Source of the DNA: Euryodendron excelsum
Taxonomy: Eukaryota > Streptophyta > Magnoliopsida > Ericales > Pentaphylacaceae
NCBI GenBank assembly: GCA_033060915.1
Contig: CM065377.1
Location: forward strand, 35,625,183 to 35,689,182
Direction: 5' to 3'
DNA: 64,000 bases
Shown: positions 1-12,479 of the stretch, piece after piece
Layout: the number at the start of each line of letters is the position of its first letter
How positions within the stretch are numbered: position 1 is the first letter of the stretch
Notes under the pieces: model-generated
Database searches by the model: none
What the model saw: only the letters and a program-made list of their open reading frames with translations
What the model was told of the DNA's origin: nothing
Program-made: the position numbers and the translations under genes

Positions 1-3000
1 CGTTTATACATAGAGGGTAAGCAAACGTAGTTTCATGAAATTGTTTCAAACAAAGGTCAATTTCAAAGTGTACGTCAACTATCCCCTGTTATCCTATCAA
101 AAATAAAATAAAATTGCATAGGAACCAGAAACTTGTACCACAATTTAAATAGATGAAGCAGCTAGTTTATTGCCTTGTGGCTTACCAATTCCAAATCTTC
201 TTAACCTATAAACTTGAAGCATGGTCACAATGCTTTGTTAAGGCTTGATGTCACATAAAAAGATTGAGAAGAACAAGCCCACAACTTTTGATAACCTTAC
301 TTCAATCTTCAATCAAGTGTTCTTCCAACCATATGCTGTAACAGAATTGCAAGGAGGAGAAGCATTCTTTCCCAACTCTACACGCTGAACTTTTAATTGT
401 TGGCTAGCTAATCTGACAACAAATTTCTAAGTTCCAACACCACTTTGATCAAACTAAAATCAATCTTAATGCATTCACAAGAATTATATGACCAGCTACC
501 ATTAGAAGTAGGAAAAATCAGGAAACATGAAAGTATTATCTGCAAATTTAGGTGAGCAATAGAACAATACATTAAAGGAAGCCCTTAAACAAAACTTACC
601 ACCTCCTATTAAGATAGACTTGAGTGAGCCTCAGCTACTAAGCCCAAGGAAGAAGAGAATGTGAGAAAACTAACTTTAAGATTGCCATTTCAATGTTTTT
701 TAGTGCCAAAACCCATCATAATTACATCATTCAAAGTTAAAAAATTATGCATGTCATTTTTTGAGAACAATAACAAACTAATAAAACTAAATTACGGGCC
801 TCTTTGCTATTAGATACATGCCTTTTGGGTATGATCCACATTGACAAGAATTGAACTATGCACAATGGAAATTCGAAAATAAGGTGTCCAGATGGAGAAC
901 ACAATTCAAAATTTTATGGAGCTTGATTTACATTTTTTCTGGTGGAACAAAATTTTGAGGCATTGTTGGCCCTTTGTTAGAAGTATTCAGAGTCTTCTCC
1001 CTTCAAGGTCCTTTCAAAGATGCATCTATCATTTTCTATGTCAGATAAACAACTTTTTCTCATACCTATTGATTACTTTTTTGAAGGCCTTCCGAACCAA
1101 TTCCAAATTATGTTATTATTATTCTCACTTAAGTATTCCTTTCGGAATATTGCAGGACAATGGCAAAATGACAGAATTTCCTTCATTGAACAAACATGTG
1201 AAGTCTCATAATGGAAGACTAGACTATTGCACACATAACACATCCCAAAGAAGAACAGAACATGTGAAAGAACATGACTTATTTGATGCCTCACCTTTCT
1301 ATTTGCTTTTGATCTAAATATTGTCTATTCCATCCCTTTGGAATTGCACACCAACGGCATCTATTGTTGATCTATTCCCCCCAATCCCCTCAGAAAAGGT
1401 TATCACAGTTCCTTATCCATGGTACTGTACATTGGCCATTGAAGTCATGGCCGAACTTAATTACATGTAAGCTTCAACAATAAAAGGAAATAAATAAATC
1501 TAAATAAAACCAACATGTCAAATGCAAAGAGTTCTACCGTTTTCTTAACACTGATAACAGCAAGTCCATAGAAATCAAATACAAAACATACCTACATACA
1601 TACATAAATACATATGTGCAAGGCTAGGACAACTACTGTCAACTACCATTCCTCAAAATTTTGAAGCAAAAGTTCAATTCCATCTTCAATAATGGAACTT
1701 TTGCTTGCACCCAATAAGCCAAGCCATGCCTGATGTTTCTTTTTCACTACTACATAGCTTTTGTATATCAGGTGCATCGCAATGAACGACTGCATAAACA
1801 CATCTCAATCAGTTAAATGAAAAAACTGTAAGGAAATACTTAACCAGGTAAATATGCTTTTGACACTTGGTAATCTACATCAGTGACAAAAAATAAGTCC
1901 TATATTTTTGCATTTATTACTTAAATAAAAAAATGTGGAAGTATCTAAGAATTATAAATGGCACAAAGCAAAACTTGGAAAATGCGCCAATATGAACGAA
2001 AAAAGAAAGTAATGAATTTCAATGGAAGATAAGCCTTAACAAGGTAATGAATAGTTAGGAATGTCCAATTGGATGAAACCGAAAGAAAGCCAAAGACCAG
2101 GTTATTGATACCTTTTATCAACAGAGACATGCTAGTAGCATAAGAAAAAATTAAAGTCTAATAAGCAATTACCAAACTAATAAAGCACAATCATTGCGTG
2201 TTTATGTTGTGCAATTTATGGTGTCTTGCTAGTGGCATTCCAGGAAAATAGTGGTGAATGTTGTTACCTGTATGATACACCTTAACTAAACCCTAACTAA
2301 AACCTGGCTAATATAAGGTAGTTTTTAAGGACTGCGGATGTGTTTCTTTCTCCTTGGAAAACTTTATATATTGCTTGGAACTTGGCACTCTAATTTTTAT
2401 TAGAAGTTTTCATACAGTAGATATAGTTAGATATAATTCACCAAAAAATTAATCACATAAAAATTAAATACCATTTATGTTTTTTGGCCTCTGCAAACTT
2501 CCTTTGAGCTCTTTGAAAGTGGCTTAATAAATCTTTGCCTGACAATTGAGAACACAAACATTCGATTTAAGATCTTGTATATGAAAATATCAAATAGTAA
2601 GAAAACCTAAAATAGAATCAATCCAGTTTCAAACATGGGATTCATCCTCAAATTTTGTTAAACTGTAGAGCTATTGTGGAACTTCTCTTGCAAATCTTCA
2701 CTTTTTTGCTTCAATATTGCCTTCACATTCTTTCCTTCATTAATTTTCTTCATTCCTTACAGCCAATCACCAAGATTAATCACCATGGCAACATAGTTTA
2801 TGACTAAGAGCAAGTGAATTTGAGCAATGAACAGAGTACTCAAGCAAATGAACTTAAAAGGAATAATGTTTTGTTTAGACTTTGAGAAGAAGATGAAAAG
2901 ACTATTAAGTAAAAAATTGAACTAAAATTTTGTTTTTTCTTTGATCAAAAAAAGAGATTGAAGAAGATTCATTTTTTATTCTGAACAAAATGTAATAAAA

Positions 3001-4200
3001 TCTAATATGTAAAGATTTACTCAAATCAGATAATAAATCTATGGCTTGTGTTTTTTTTTTTTTTTTTCTAATTGGCATTAATGATTATGCTATCTCACAC
3101 TTTAAAGAATGACTAACATCTTAGAAAACTTAATAAGAAAATTATAAATTCCAGAATGTTAGTGAACATCTACTAGTACAAAGTCTATATAAACCATGTA
3201 ATAAAGATGATCACAAGAAAACAACAGTATATTCTTAACATCCTTCCTCTTGCTACTATGCAGTATTCTACTATTCTCTCAAACGAAATGCTCTACTCAA
3301 TAGCAAATACAAAAATTTAATGAAACTTCTCAAAAAGATAGACGTCATAAGACATACTCTTAACATTCATAATCACTTGAACAAGAAGATAAATAGCTGC
3401 CAAAGTCATGGTTTTATGTTTTCGCAACCATAATATGAGATTCTTGTCGATAGATTCTTGTCTTGAGGGATTTTATTTGTATTACCTTGGAAATTTTAGA
3501 AGTGGAAGAGCTCGTGCCCTTGCATGGGCTAGTTGTCTTTGCCGAAAACTTTGAAGGGTAAAGTGTTTGAAAATACCAACATGGAAGGGGTCAATAAATT
3601 TCAAGTCAAATTTGCATGATATTTAAAGAGAATGAAAATCAGAGGGCACATCTTTGCAAGCAAAGGGACATTCAATATCTCTGCAATGCCATTACATGCA
3701 AATATGCAATGCAAGTGCAATGGATGCAAGTTAAATACGTTTTGCTGCATATAACCTTATCTTCAGTGGTTTAGTGATTAAATATCTTACCATTATTAGT
3801 CAGTTTAAGCCTCTTATGATGAATTAGGAGGTACAAGTCGAACTGCAAATACAAAATAGAGTGATTCATGGAGAAGGGAAAGTAGGTGAACTATGCAAGC
3901 TAATATGAAAAGGATGGAAGGGGGAGGAAGTAGGCCTTGCAACAGAAAGAAAAATTATCCTCCCATTTGTTCCTTTGGATGCATGAGGAGACAACAACAA
4001 AATCTTAAAGGAAGTCATTCCCAAGCATCATCTTTTCTCTTACCATGTTGCACATCAAACTGAATCTACAGGATAAATCTTTAAACAATAGAAACAAGGG
4101 AGGAATCAGCAAGTTAAGAGGCAAAAAGCCTTTTGGGGTTCCTGCAAAGAGGAAAACTTCAAGAGAGCTCGACAAGGATTCGCTGCACATAAGTAAAAAG
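1..4200. other. AT-rich non-coding DNA, no gene recognised
   Basis: All six frames contain only short, compositionally biased open frames. The longest (about 140 codons, plus strand near 0.9-1.3 kb) resembles no family I know and has no clear domain. Poly-T tracts, for example near 3,051-3,068, look like ordinary slippage or old poly(A) tails read from the other strand. Nothing else is supportable here apart from the 50-bp repeat listed separately. Confidence 0.6.
3451..3500 (+). repeat. 50-bp dispersed direct repeat, copy 1
   Basis: A 50-bp block is repeated at 5,040-5,089 with only about two mismatches, in the same orientation and about 1.59 kb apart. The unit starts TAGATTCTTGTCTTGAGG and ends AAATTTTAGA. 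The surrounding sequences do not align, so this is a short dispersed duplication rather than a tandem one. Origin unknown. Confidence 0.75.
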
Positions 4201-4209
4201 AAGGGGTGT

Positions 4210-4210
<1 letters not shown>

Positions 4211-4250
<40 letters not shown>
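4211..4250 (+). repeat. T10 followed by a 30-bp G homopolymer
   Basis: A run of T at 4,211-4,220 passes directly into an uninterrupted run of 30 G at 4,221-4,250. G runs this long are rare in plant DNA. The tract can form G-quadruplex structures and is prone to polymerase slippage, so its true length may differ from that shown. Apparent reading frames through it, which give polyglycine or polyproline, are artefacts. Confidence 0.9.
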
Positions 4251-4251
<1 letters not shown>

Positions 4252-6040
4252 GTGGAGAGGGTCATTTCAGCATAGGATGCATTCTCCCCACTCTAAAGAA
4301 AGACCTTGGAGTCCCATCATTGTGGTGGAAAATGATTGTTCTCATACTGCAAATAATAGCCTCTCACCAGGGGCTCATTTTCCCTTAATTAGAAAATACA
4401 AGAAATAATTCTAATTTTTTTTTTGTTGTATTGGTTTTGTAATGATAAGTTCTATAATTGAACCAGCTAAAGAAATGTAAAGATGATGTCAAGCATTAAC
4501 TTGATACTCACCTATCAAGCTGAAGGCTCTCCAGAGAGAGTGAGCAATAAGTTGAGGATTCCTACTACATAACGAATACAACATTCAGATATGCATAGCA
4601 GGAAACAAAAAATCATAGTGTTTGACACCTGATTCTAGAAGATAGTGTAAACTAATTCAGATTATTCAAGAACTCTAATTCAGCAACAACCAGCCTTCAT
4701 GATACTCAAATCAACTCAACTAAGCCATTATGATATTTTCATAATTTTCAACCTGAATTTTATTTGCTAGTAGAATGTAGAAAAGAATACAAAATAGGCA
4801 ACTTTCATAAACAGAATAGTTCATTTCTTAACCAAAAATAGGTGGTTAATAAATATATACCTTCTAAATACTTCTACAGTATTTCTCAAAATGTACTTAG
4901 TCTTCTCTAACCCATAATTTTAATTTAACCTCCTTAAAATGCAACATTTGCAGGTTTCAAATGAAAGCATCATGCTTCAAAAAAATCATCCCAAATGATT
5001 TCAGACTTAGAACACAACTTTCTTTCTATTTCTTCTCTATAGATCCTTGTCTTGAGGGATTTTATTTGTATTACCTTGGGAATTTTAGATTAGTAGTTTT
5101 CATTTGGTTTTCTAAAAAATACATACTATGCAATAACCCAAAATTAAACATTAGTACAAAAAAGCTACAACTATCAAGATCAGCAACTATGATAGGGTTT
5201 TGATTGGTTATAGAATTTTTTTTTTTCATTTTACCAAGTCAAGTTCACCACCAAAAACACTTCAATTTTTTTTTAAAAAAAGGATCATACATACAGCAAG
5301 AACAATAGATGTATTTCAAAAACAATAATATTTAAATGGACAATTTAAGGTAAATATGTTGAAGTAATAGTGTGAAAAGAAATCTGAATACTTGGGAATC
5401 CAGTGTTCTGAATACTCAGTGCATAAGAAGCAACCACCAACTTAGATCAACTGTAAAAACAAGAGCAATGAAAAATCTAGGTACTTATATACATAGTACA
5501 TATGAGAGCTTCATAGAGAAAGAGAAAGAGAGAGTTGTTGAGAGAGGAGAATAGCTGGACAGTGTTGTTCTCTCCAACACTCTTTAAAGCTGCGATGGTG
5601 AAGAAGAACATACCCTAAAAAGAATGACAAAATAAAAAGGAAATTTTGTTAATTTATTTACCGAAAAACATTAAATATATTTGTATACATATAGGAGCAG
5701 AAATTAAGAGCTATTGGTGTGAGTGTATTATTTGATCAATAGTGTTGTAACCTAAGTAAAGATGAAGTTATTGAGACTCCTATGGATAAAGTATGTTAAT
5801 TATAAGTCTTCTAGATAAGAATATTGTTAAAGAAAAGAAAGAAAGAAATCAAAATTGTGTTGTTTGGTTTATCCATAGGAGAATCAATGACTTCATCATT
5901 GTTTATTATGTAATACTATTGATCATATTTGTTTAAAGAGCCAAAAAAAATTAAAGCAAATATTAGGTCAAGCAAGGAGAAGTATTTAGATTGAAAAGAG
6001 TTGATATAAAGAATTTATTGACTGGATTGTTTTTAATAAA
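4251..6040. other. AT-rich non-coding DNA
   Basis: I see no coding exon series, RNA gene or transposon terminus. The only structured item is the second copy of the 50-bp repeat at 5,040-5,089. A (GA)-rich stretch near 5,517-5,550 is low complexity. Confidence 0.5.
5040..5089 (+). repeat. 50-bp dispersed direct repeat, copy 2
   Basis: Second copy of the block at 3,451-3,500. The shared core includes TTGTCTTGAGGGATTTTA followed by an identical TTTGTATTACCTTGG segment. Homology stops abruptly on both sides. Confidence 0.75.
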
Positions 6041-6268
6041 GTAAAAGTATAGAAAACATATTGTAGATGTTTATATTGGCTCATATCTATATTGGTGATG
6101 AAAGGTCGATCATCATAATTATGGTTGCAACAATGGTTGCCAATTAGAAGCATCAAATAGTTAATGTCTGTTGACCGTCCAAGTTACCTTAACAATAATT
6201 AGGCGCAAGCCTTATCATCTCTAATTTGGAGTCTATATCATAGCCAAATAAAGTTTTTTAAGGCAAGA
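6041..6268 (+). repeat. ~230-bp direct repeat, copy 1
   Basis: Aligns with 6,671-6,900 over nearly its full length at roughly 85-90% identity by eye. Shared landmarks are TTTATATTGGCTCATATCT, GGTTGCAACAATGGTTGCC and GAGTCTATATCATAGCC. The two copies flank the block 6,280-6,667, which also occurs at 21,561-21,951. The arrangement looks like an insertion between repeats or a segmental duplication. No coding potential is seen. Confidence 0.8.
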
Positions 6269-6279
6269 AAAGGTGAACA

Positions 6280-6667
6280 GTCATTACAGATTCCAAACCA
6301 ACCCGAAAAAGCACTATAGAGAGGGAAATTAGATGAAGCAAAAAAACAAAGCCAAAGCACTATAGAAAAACCATATCTTGCATCTCTCTGACATTGATAT
6401 GCTATTATTGAGCACTGTGAAACAGCAATCTGGGTAATCCAAATCCACACAACATCCTGCCAAAGCAAAAATTAACCTAGAGAAGACCACTTCATTCGAT
6501 AATAGGAAGCCCACAAAGCATCGGCATATCGGTTTAGTTGAGGAAAAAAATTGTAACGACACTATGCAAGTACTCCAGAGGTTATGTGTCGCAATTTTAA
6601 GTGAACCTCAAGGGCAAAATCATCACTGGAAAATGGTCTGATCATACAACTACAATAAAGGGGCAAC
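6280..6667 (-). repeat. ~390-bp block shared with 21,561-21,951
   Basis: Starts near CAGATTCCAAACCAA, ends GGGGCAAC, and aligns along its whole length with 21,561-21,951 in the same orientation. The two copies bracket the Helitron-derived region. Read on the minus strand the block is T-rich with many CTGTTTC/TTTGG words, a texture like a plant promoter plus 5'-UTR intron. It may therefore be a duplicated leader, but no gene can be attached to it with confidence. Confidence 0.7.
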
Positions 6668-6670
6668 AAA

Positions 6671-6900
6671 GTAAAACTGTAGAAATATATTCTACATGTT
6701 TATATTGGCTCATATCTGTATTGGGTGATGAAAGGCTGATTGCCATAATTGTGGTTGCAACAATGGTTGCCAATTAGAAGCATCAAGTAGTGAATGTCTG
6801 TTGATCGTCCAAGTTACCCTACCAACCATTAGGCAAAAGCTTTATCATCTCCAATTTAGAGTCTATATCATAGCCAAATAAATTTTTTTGAGGCAAGAAG
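6671..6900 (+). repeat. ~230-bp direct repeat, copy 2
   Basis: Second copy of 6,041-6,268, separated from the first by the 6,280-6,667 block. Differences are scattered point changes and 1-2 bp indels, suggesting an old duplication. Confidence 0.8.
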
Positions 6901-8153
6901 AGTTGGTTTGTGTTGAGCAGGAAAAGAAATAATTCTAGCAAGAGTTGAATTGGTTTATACCACAACTGCATAGCAATGAAAGAGGGGAGTAGGTGGGAAA
7001 TGACCATTTTGGCTACAATAATATGCGACTTCACCTAAGGAATGATGGAAAAATAAACTAAAAATGTTATTCATATATAAACCAATGAAATTGACTAAAA
7101 ATGTAAATAAGAAGAATGGAAAACAAACAGGAGCAATGTTCTAATGATTGTCTAATATAAATGATACGATGCTATTGATTGTTATGTGTGAATTTTAGCT
7201 TCTAATGGAATTGATTGAGGAGTAGAGATAGAAGTGGCTTATATAATGAATAAAGTATCTTTAACATATCACAGCTGTAAGAACAGTTACCTTTGTGCAT
7301 CATGAAGTGAGAAGATGTTACAATGACCCTCAGAGTTGCCTTGCTAGTGAATAGGTTTATTTTTTGCAGCCAATAGTAATTGAAATCATATATAGGTTTT
7401 TTTTTTTTTTTTTTTTTTGTAGCTGTGATTAAAAAACAGTAAACTAATATAAGAGTTGTGATTTTTAGCAAAATGTCAAGAATATTGTTAGTCAAGTTAC
7501 TGTTACCATTTAAATAGAGTACAATAATATAGAAAATGGACATGAAAATGAAATTATAATGAGTAGTTTCATATGACGGCATGTGTAAAATCATGCTAAA
7601 AATGTTCATGTCCTTGTAGATGTATATAGACTATGGAGAATTACTATCTGGGGAATTTATATTCTTTGTCTTGGCTTGTGATAAAATGTATGTATGTGTT
7701 CTAGTTTGCCATTATTCAGGTTTATGAGAAGGTAATGTGATGAAAGTTGCTTCATATATCAAAAGCTAAAGAAAAAGCAATTAAGAGAAGATCAAAACAA
7801 TTCTCAGTAGGAGCAACATTCTATTGTTTATCTTATATATATGAACCATTATGGCATTATATACATTATAGGCAATCAAAGGAAGTTTCCAGTATAACGT
7901 AAGGAACATTGGCAGTTACATAAGTTCATTATATTCTTAAGAACACTGTCAATGTTTATACGCTAATATTAACATGTCAAAAGAGACAAAAGGAAGCTTC
8001 CTTATATTGCCTGCAACAAAAAAGATATTACAAAAATTATTGTCTTCCAGTTGTTAAGGAAGAAGAGCAGCACAGATGCAAGCTCTCTATATAGATATGT
8101 ACATATTATTTACATACTTATTTTACATATTGTTAGATTTGTTTTCTGTTCTA
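6901..8153. other. Non-coding AT-rich DNA 3' of the Helitron RPA gene
   Basis: Contains a poly-T tract near 7,401-7,418 but no recognisable exon. If the Helitron 3' terminus is in the window it should lie here or further left, because its genes run on the minus strand. The expected terminal CTRR with a GC-rich hairpin just inside it could not be identified. Confidence 0.4.
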
Positions 8154-10856
8154 TTATGGAGGCACATTTGGAAATGAGCTTCCCCTTGGAATATCTTCAA
8201 CAGAAGGAATATCTTCAACAAAGATAATGTTTAGCTTTTGACGAGTTTCTTCTTGAGTTTCATATTGATATGGTTTCAGCAGAATTAAGAGCTGTTGAGT
8301 GGCTGAAATGTCTTTGAATGCCTTTGCATCAATAATTCCATCATAGTTACAAATAGAATGAATTGTATGTTTGTTAGTATTAAGAGTTATATTGATAACA
8401 CATATGAAATTTTATGTGAGAATACCTCATCTGTATTCTCCATCAAATTCATAGCTGTGAATGGGAATAAATTTTCAGCATTTTTGCCAAATAAAGTAGC
8501 AGCAGTGGTGCTAAAATCATCCTGAAGCTCTACCTCAAATCGACATCTACGATAGAGAATTTCATTCTTTTCAGGTTTTACAAAGAATGTAAACATATTA
8601 ATACTTCAGGTTTTTTTTATGATATAATAAATAGACAAGAACTTCAATTGGTGGTGAAAAAACATGGAGTTTATATAACATTAAAACATGATCAAATAAC
8701 AAAGAATAAATGAATACCAAATCAACTGAGTAAAGAGCCATCAAAATGAGTGAAATTGGAAGAAAGGAGATAGTTTGTTTGATTTGTTAAAAATTTCTAG
8801 TGAGTAAGTACTATCGATACGTAAGAAATAAGAAGAATGAGGTAGAGATAGTCAAGAAGCTCAGATGGTAAAAGAGGGAAAAAAACAAAAAAACATGTGA
8901 ACTGTACAGTACATTTGAGGTGAGATTCGATGATACTGATTAAACTACAAGAAATATCAAATTAACTAAGAAAATAATAGATTTCAAGAAGTGAAAACTT
9001 AGACAAAGCAAATATTTCGTTTCATTTGTTAAAAATTGATACTGAGGAAGTACCACAATTATGTGAAAAATAAGAAAGAACTTGTAGGTAATAAATATAA
9101 AGAAGCAAATAATAATAAAGGGAATATCTTTGAAAATATATCATCATAAAAAGTACTATAAATGAGGCTACATGCCTTGGCTCTGCTACAACAGATTGAC
9201 GATTACAGTGGATGCAATTAAAGACCCTGCCATAATCTACAGCTATACTTTTGAAACATTTACCACAACTCATGTACCAGAAGCTTTGATCAAACTTTGC
9301 TATGGATATCGAAGCTTTAATCTAGAGTGGTTTCTATAATGGTAAAAAGTTTAGTTAGTTGGAGACGAATAAGTAATAAAGAAAAAAGGAATGGACTGAC
9401 ATGGTGATTAAAGGGGATATTGATCATTACATTATCCTTCACATTTGCAATCTCAGTGATAGACACTATGTCCTCAGCCTTGGGAAATCCAAGTTTGGCA
9501 GGGGAAGATAAGAATGCATCATCAGTAAGTAGAGCTTTCACTTGATTTTCGTTTTCGACAGACCTTTCCAGTAGAGAAGAACAAAGAATGAAGAAATAAA
9601 AGAGGAGAATGATTTTGCTATTAGTTTATGTAATTTTATGTAAGCAGTAGAAAAGAACAAATGATAAAGACATAAAAAAGCAGGGTAACTGTGTTATTAT
9701 TTTTTTATATAATTTAAAATTACCATGCACGTAGTTCATATGCTTCACTAAGAGTGGGATTTATTAGGAATGAACTGGATGATCTGGTAGATAAAGATAA
9801 ACCTGCAAAATTCATGAGATTGCTATATTATTGAAAGAATTTAATGTTCTCCACTAGAAGTGTAGAAAAAAAGGATGCATGTTGGCTTACCATTAAAGGA
9901 TACAACTTTAAGGCGCATTACAACCACAACAGGGAACGAGTCTATAATTTCTTCTATGGCAAGATATTCATTTGACACAAATTGATCCCACATTGTAAGC
10001 AATAGTGGTTTGGATCTAAAATATCACAAGAATTGGAATTGAAGAGAAAATAATAGAAAAAAAATTAATGTTGATGATTATTGTTTGAAAATTTGGTCTG
10101 TGATTTTAAAAAATTAGGATAACCATTAAGGGGAATAAATATCTTGCATGAAATTAATAGTAATAGGTTGAATTTTACTCTTGAGTGATGAGCAAGATTT
10201 CTCGAATAGTTGATGGACCATTCCTGGTCTCTATCTGTCTTGCTGGGAAGATTTTTATTGTGAGTGCAATCACATCTGTGAAATATAGTTTCTATTTATG
10301 ATAATGTAAGAAAAATAAAGAATAAGTATTTTATAAGTGCAATATATATTTTACCAATCTGTGAAACTGTGTCTGCATATTTTAAAAGATCCGAAAATGG
10401 AACAAAGGTGAATTTGTTTGTGATCTTGCTATCTTTAACATCAGTAGCTTCTTCAACAATAGTTCTGCTATTGATGACCCACTGGAGATGATTTTCAACA
10501 AGTCGATGTTTTGGTAAGATTGGCCTGACTATAGCATTAGAAACATAGTACCATTTCAACAAGGCAAGCGAATTTTCAAATACTTGAATATCATGTCCAA
10601 ATATAGTTGCTTGCACTCTTGTGCCCTGCATGAAAAACTAAAGGTTTTAAAGGTATTGGGAACTTGCATTAATGTAAAAATAATGTAAGTGAAAAGTGGC
10701 ACTTTTTACTCTGGAGTCTCCAAATATGAATCTCTGATACTTCTTTGGACTTGATTGTGAGGTACGGGGATATCCTTTTTCAAGAACACAAATTTGGATT
10801 GTCTAGTTCTTGCTCTTTTCAGTGATCTCATCAATGTATTTTAACTGTGCTTCCAT
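8154..10856 (-). pseudogene. Helitron-borne RPA1-like single-strand DNA-binding protein, nine exons, one nonsense codon
   Basis: Encodes a replication protein A 70-kDa-like protein of the kind carried by plant Helitrons, expected to bind single-stranded DNA during rolling-circle transposition. Exons on the minus strand: 10856-10710, 10625-10355, 10275-10179, 10015-9891, 9802-9724, 9563-9401, 9321-9176, 8546-8426, 8321-8154. They sum to 1,317 nt (438 codons plus stop) and every exon phase matches. The N-terminal half is the OB fold, including the family pattern TRVQATIF. The C-terminal part has a CGKC...CIHC zinc ribbon followed by another OB-fold segment. Introns are GT-AG except 9175-8547, best modelled as GC-AG. 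Codon 18 (10805-10803), normally Trp, is TAG. No other lesion was found, so the gene died recently or uses another start. The family assignment is secure; exact splice sites are my model. Confidence 0.85.
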
Positions 10857-12121
10857 TTTGAATGTACTGTGGCAAAGTAAACTATAAATTAGAAATTCAG
10901 GACTGTTACTCAACAGAACAAGTATGTTGAGTGAAAATTAAACTTTTTCTTTGTTCTAGTCTTCACATAGATCTTCAACAATTAAATTTTTTGAAAAACC
11001 CAAACCATTACATACACATATACTCATAAAAATAACAGATACCTATATTTCACCAGCCCTTAAACAACTGCTAATTTTGGAAATCCAATTTTCAGAATAG
11101 CTTGCCATCTAGCATCAATCACTATTATCTACAAACTCAATTTAGCAGCAACAAAGTAATATAAAATAATTAGTCACAAATTTTTTTTGCAGGCAGTTAT
11201 CATTTGATCCATAAAAAGATAAAAGTTAGGTGAATAAGATAGAAAATATTTAAGACTACATAATTTGAAAATGTCAAACACAAAAATTAGCAGCTTGAAA
11301 AATTACAGTATTTTTTGGTTCTGACATCTCATAATTGAAGGCAAAGAAATTTGAAATGATAATAGAACTCATAAGAATTTTTTTTTTCTTTCTTCTTCTT
11401 CTTCTTCTTTTTTTTTTTTTTGGTAGGAGGGAAGACTTGGGATAGGGATAAGGGCTTCTAATGATAGGAAATTAACTTTAGAAATAGAGAAAATAAAAGA
11501 GGACATTCTAATTTGGAATTTGTAACCTCACAAAGGTTTATATTTCTTTCTTAGCAACATCTCAATCAATCAAAAGAGACAAGACAAAGGAATGGAAAAT
11601 TTTAACAATGAATAACAAGAAGTAATATGCACCATTGAAACAAATATAAAAGCAATATCTTTTTAATCAAAAGGAAAATGAAAAATACTCATAGCTTGTG
11701 AACAAAATAGAAATGAAATCAACAACAAATTAAAGTAAAAAGAAAGCACTTTGCAATTTAACTCTTACCAAACCGCATGCACAATTTTCTGTTTTGAAAA
11801 GCAGCGACGAAAATCTTCTTAAGTGCCCCAACACACTGCAAATATTAAGAAAAATCAAAAGTTGTACTCACAAAAAATACCAATAGAAAGAAAATAAAAG
11901 ATTACAGCCACAAACACAAAAAAAGGAAAAAAATATAGAAGTAAAAGCCATGATTAAATTTCAAATTATTATTGTAAATGATTACTTGATATTAAAAGTA
12001 TAAAAAGAGAATGTATTTCTTGTAAATATATAGGGGAGTAGTTCACTTCGAAGTACACTGGGAAAAGAAATAAAAGATGCACACCATTTATGGAAACATA
12101 TCAAATGTGTAATCAGAAATG
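10857..12121. other. Spacer between Helitron RPA and RepHel genes
   Basis: AT-rich, no exon seen. It contains a TTC-rich microsatellite and poly-T near 11,385-11,422. On the minus strand it separates the end of RepHel from the start of the RPA-like gene and so should include the RPA promoter, but no clear TATA element stands out. Confidence 0.4.
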
Positions 12122-12479
12122 TCAAACATTGTGCACTAATTCTAACAGTTCTTGGTAGACAATATTTTTTTGTACACTCACTATTAGAGGCATCAACAGA
12201 AGCAGACTTTATAAGAAATTTAATAGATTCAGCATTTTTTGCTCTCGATAAAGCAACATACAATTGACCATGTGAAAAAACAAGTTGAGGCAAGTATATT
12301 CCCATACAATCCAAAGTTTGTTCTTGAGCTTTATTAATTGTCATTGAAAAGCATAATCTCACTGGAAATTGTTTTCTTTGAAATGCAATAGGATATTTAT
12401 CAGTATTAGATGGTTGTAAAGGGATTCGAGGTAAAAAAAACTTTCTTTCGTCTATGGTGTCCCACAACAATATCTGCAT
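12122..12479 (-). pseudogene. RepHel C-terminal helicase segment (motifs V/VI), shifted frame
   Basis: After a frameshift at an A8 run (12,433-12,440, plus strand) the helicase continues in another frame with FLPRIPL, then a Thr-Ile-Asn-Lys-containing motif and GQLYVALSRA, the conserved last PIF1/Helitron helicase motif. A second one-base change in an A run near 12,160 puts the final dozen or so codons in a third frame, ending at TGA 12,122-12,124. Both shifts sit in A homopolymers, so base-calling error should be excluded. Confidence 0.85.

Noticed and set aside
892..1317. 141-codon plus-strand frame
   Set aside because: No family resemblance, antisense frame equally open, AT-rich composition; chance ORF is the simpler reading.
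4005..4388. Open frames with polyproline or polyglycine
   Set aside because: They run through the G30 homopolymer and have no other support.
6238..6562. Minus-strand frames similar to those at 21,457-21,648
   Set aside because: The similarity is due to the shared DNA block; both frames are short, shifted relative to each other and lack a domain.
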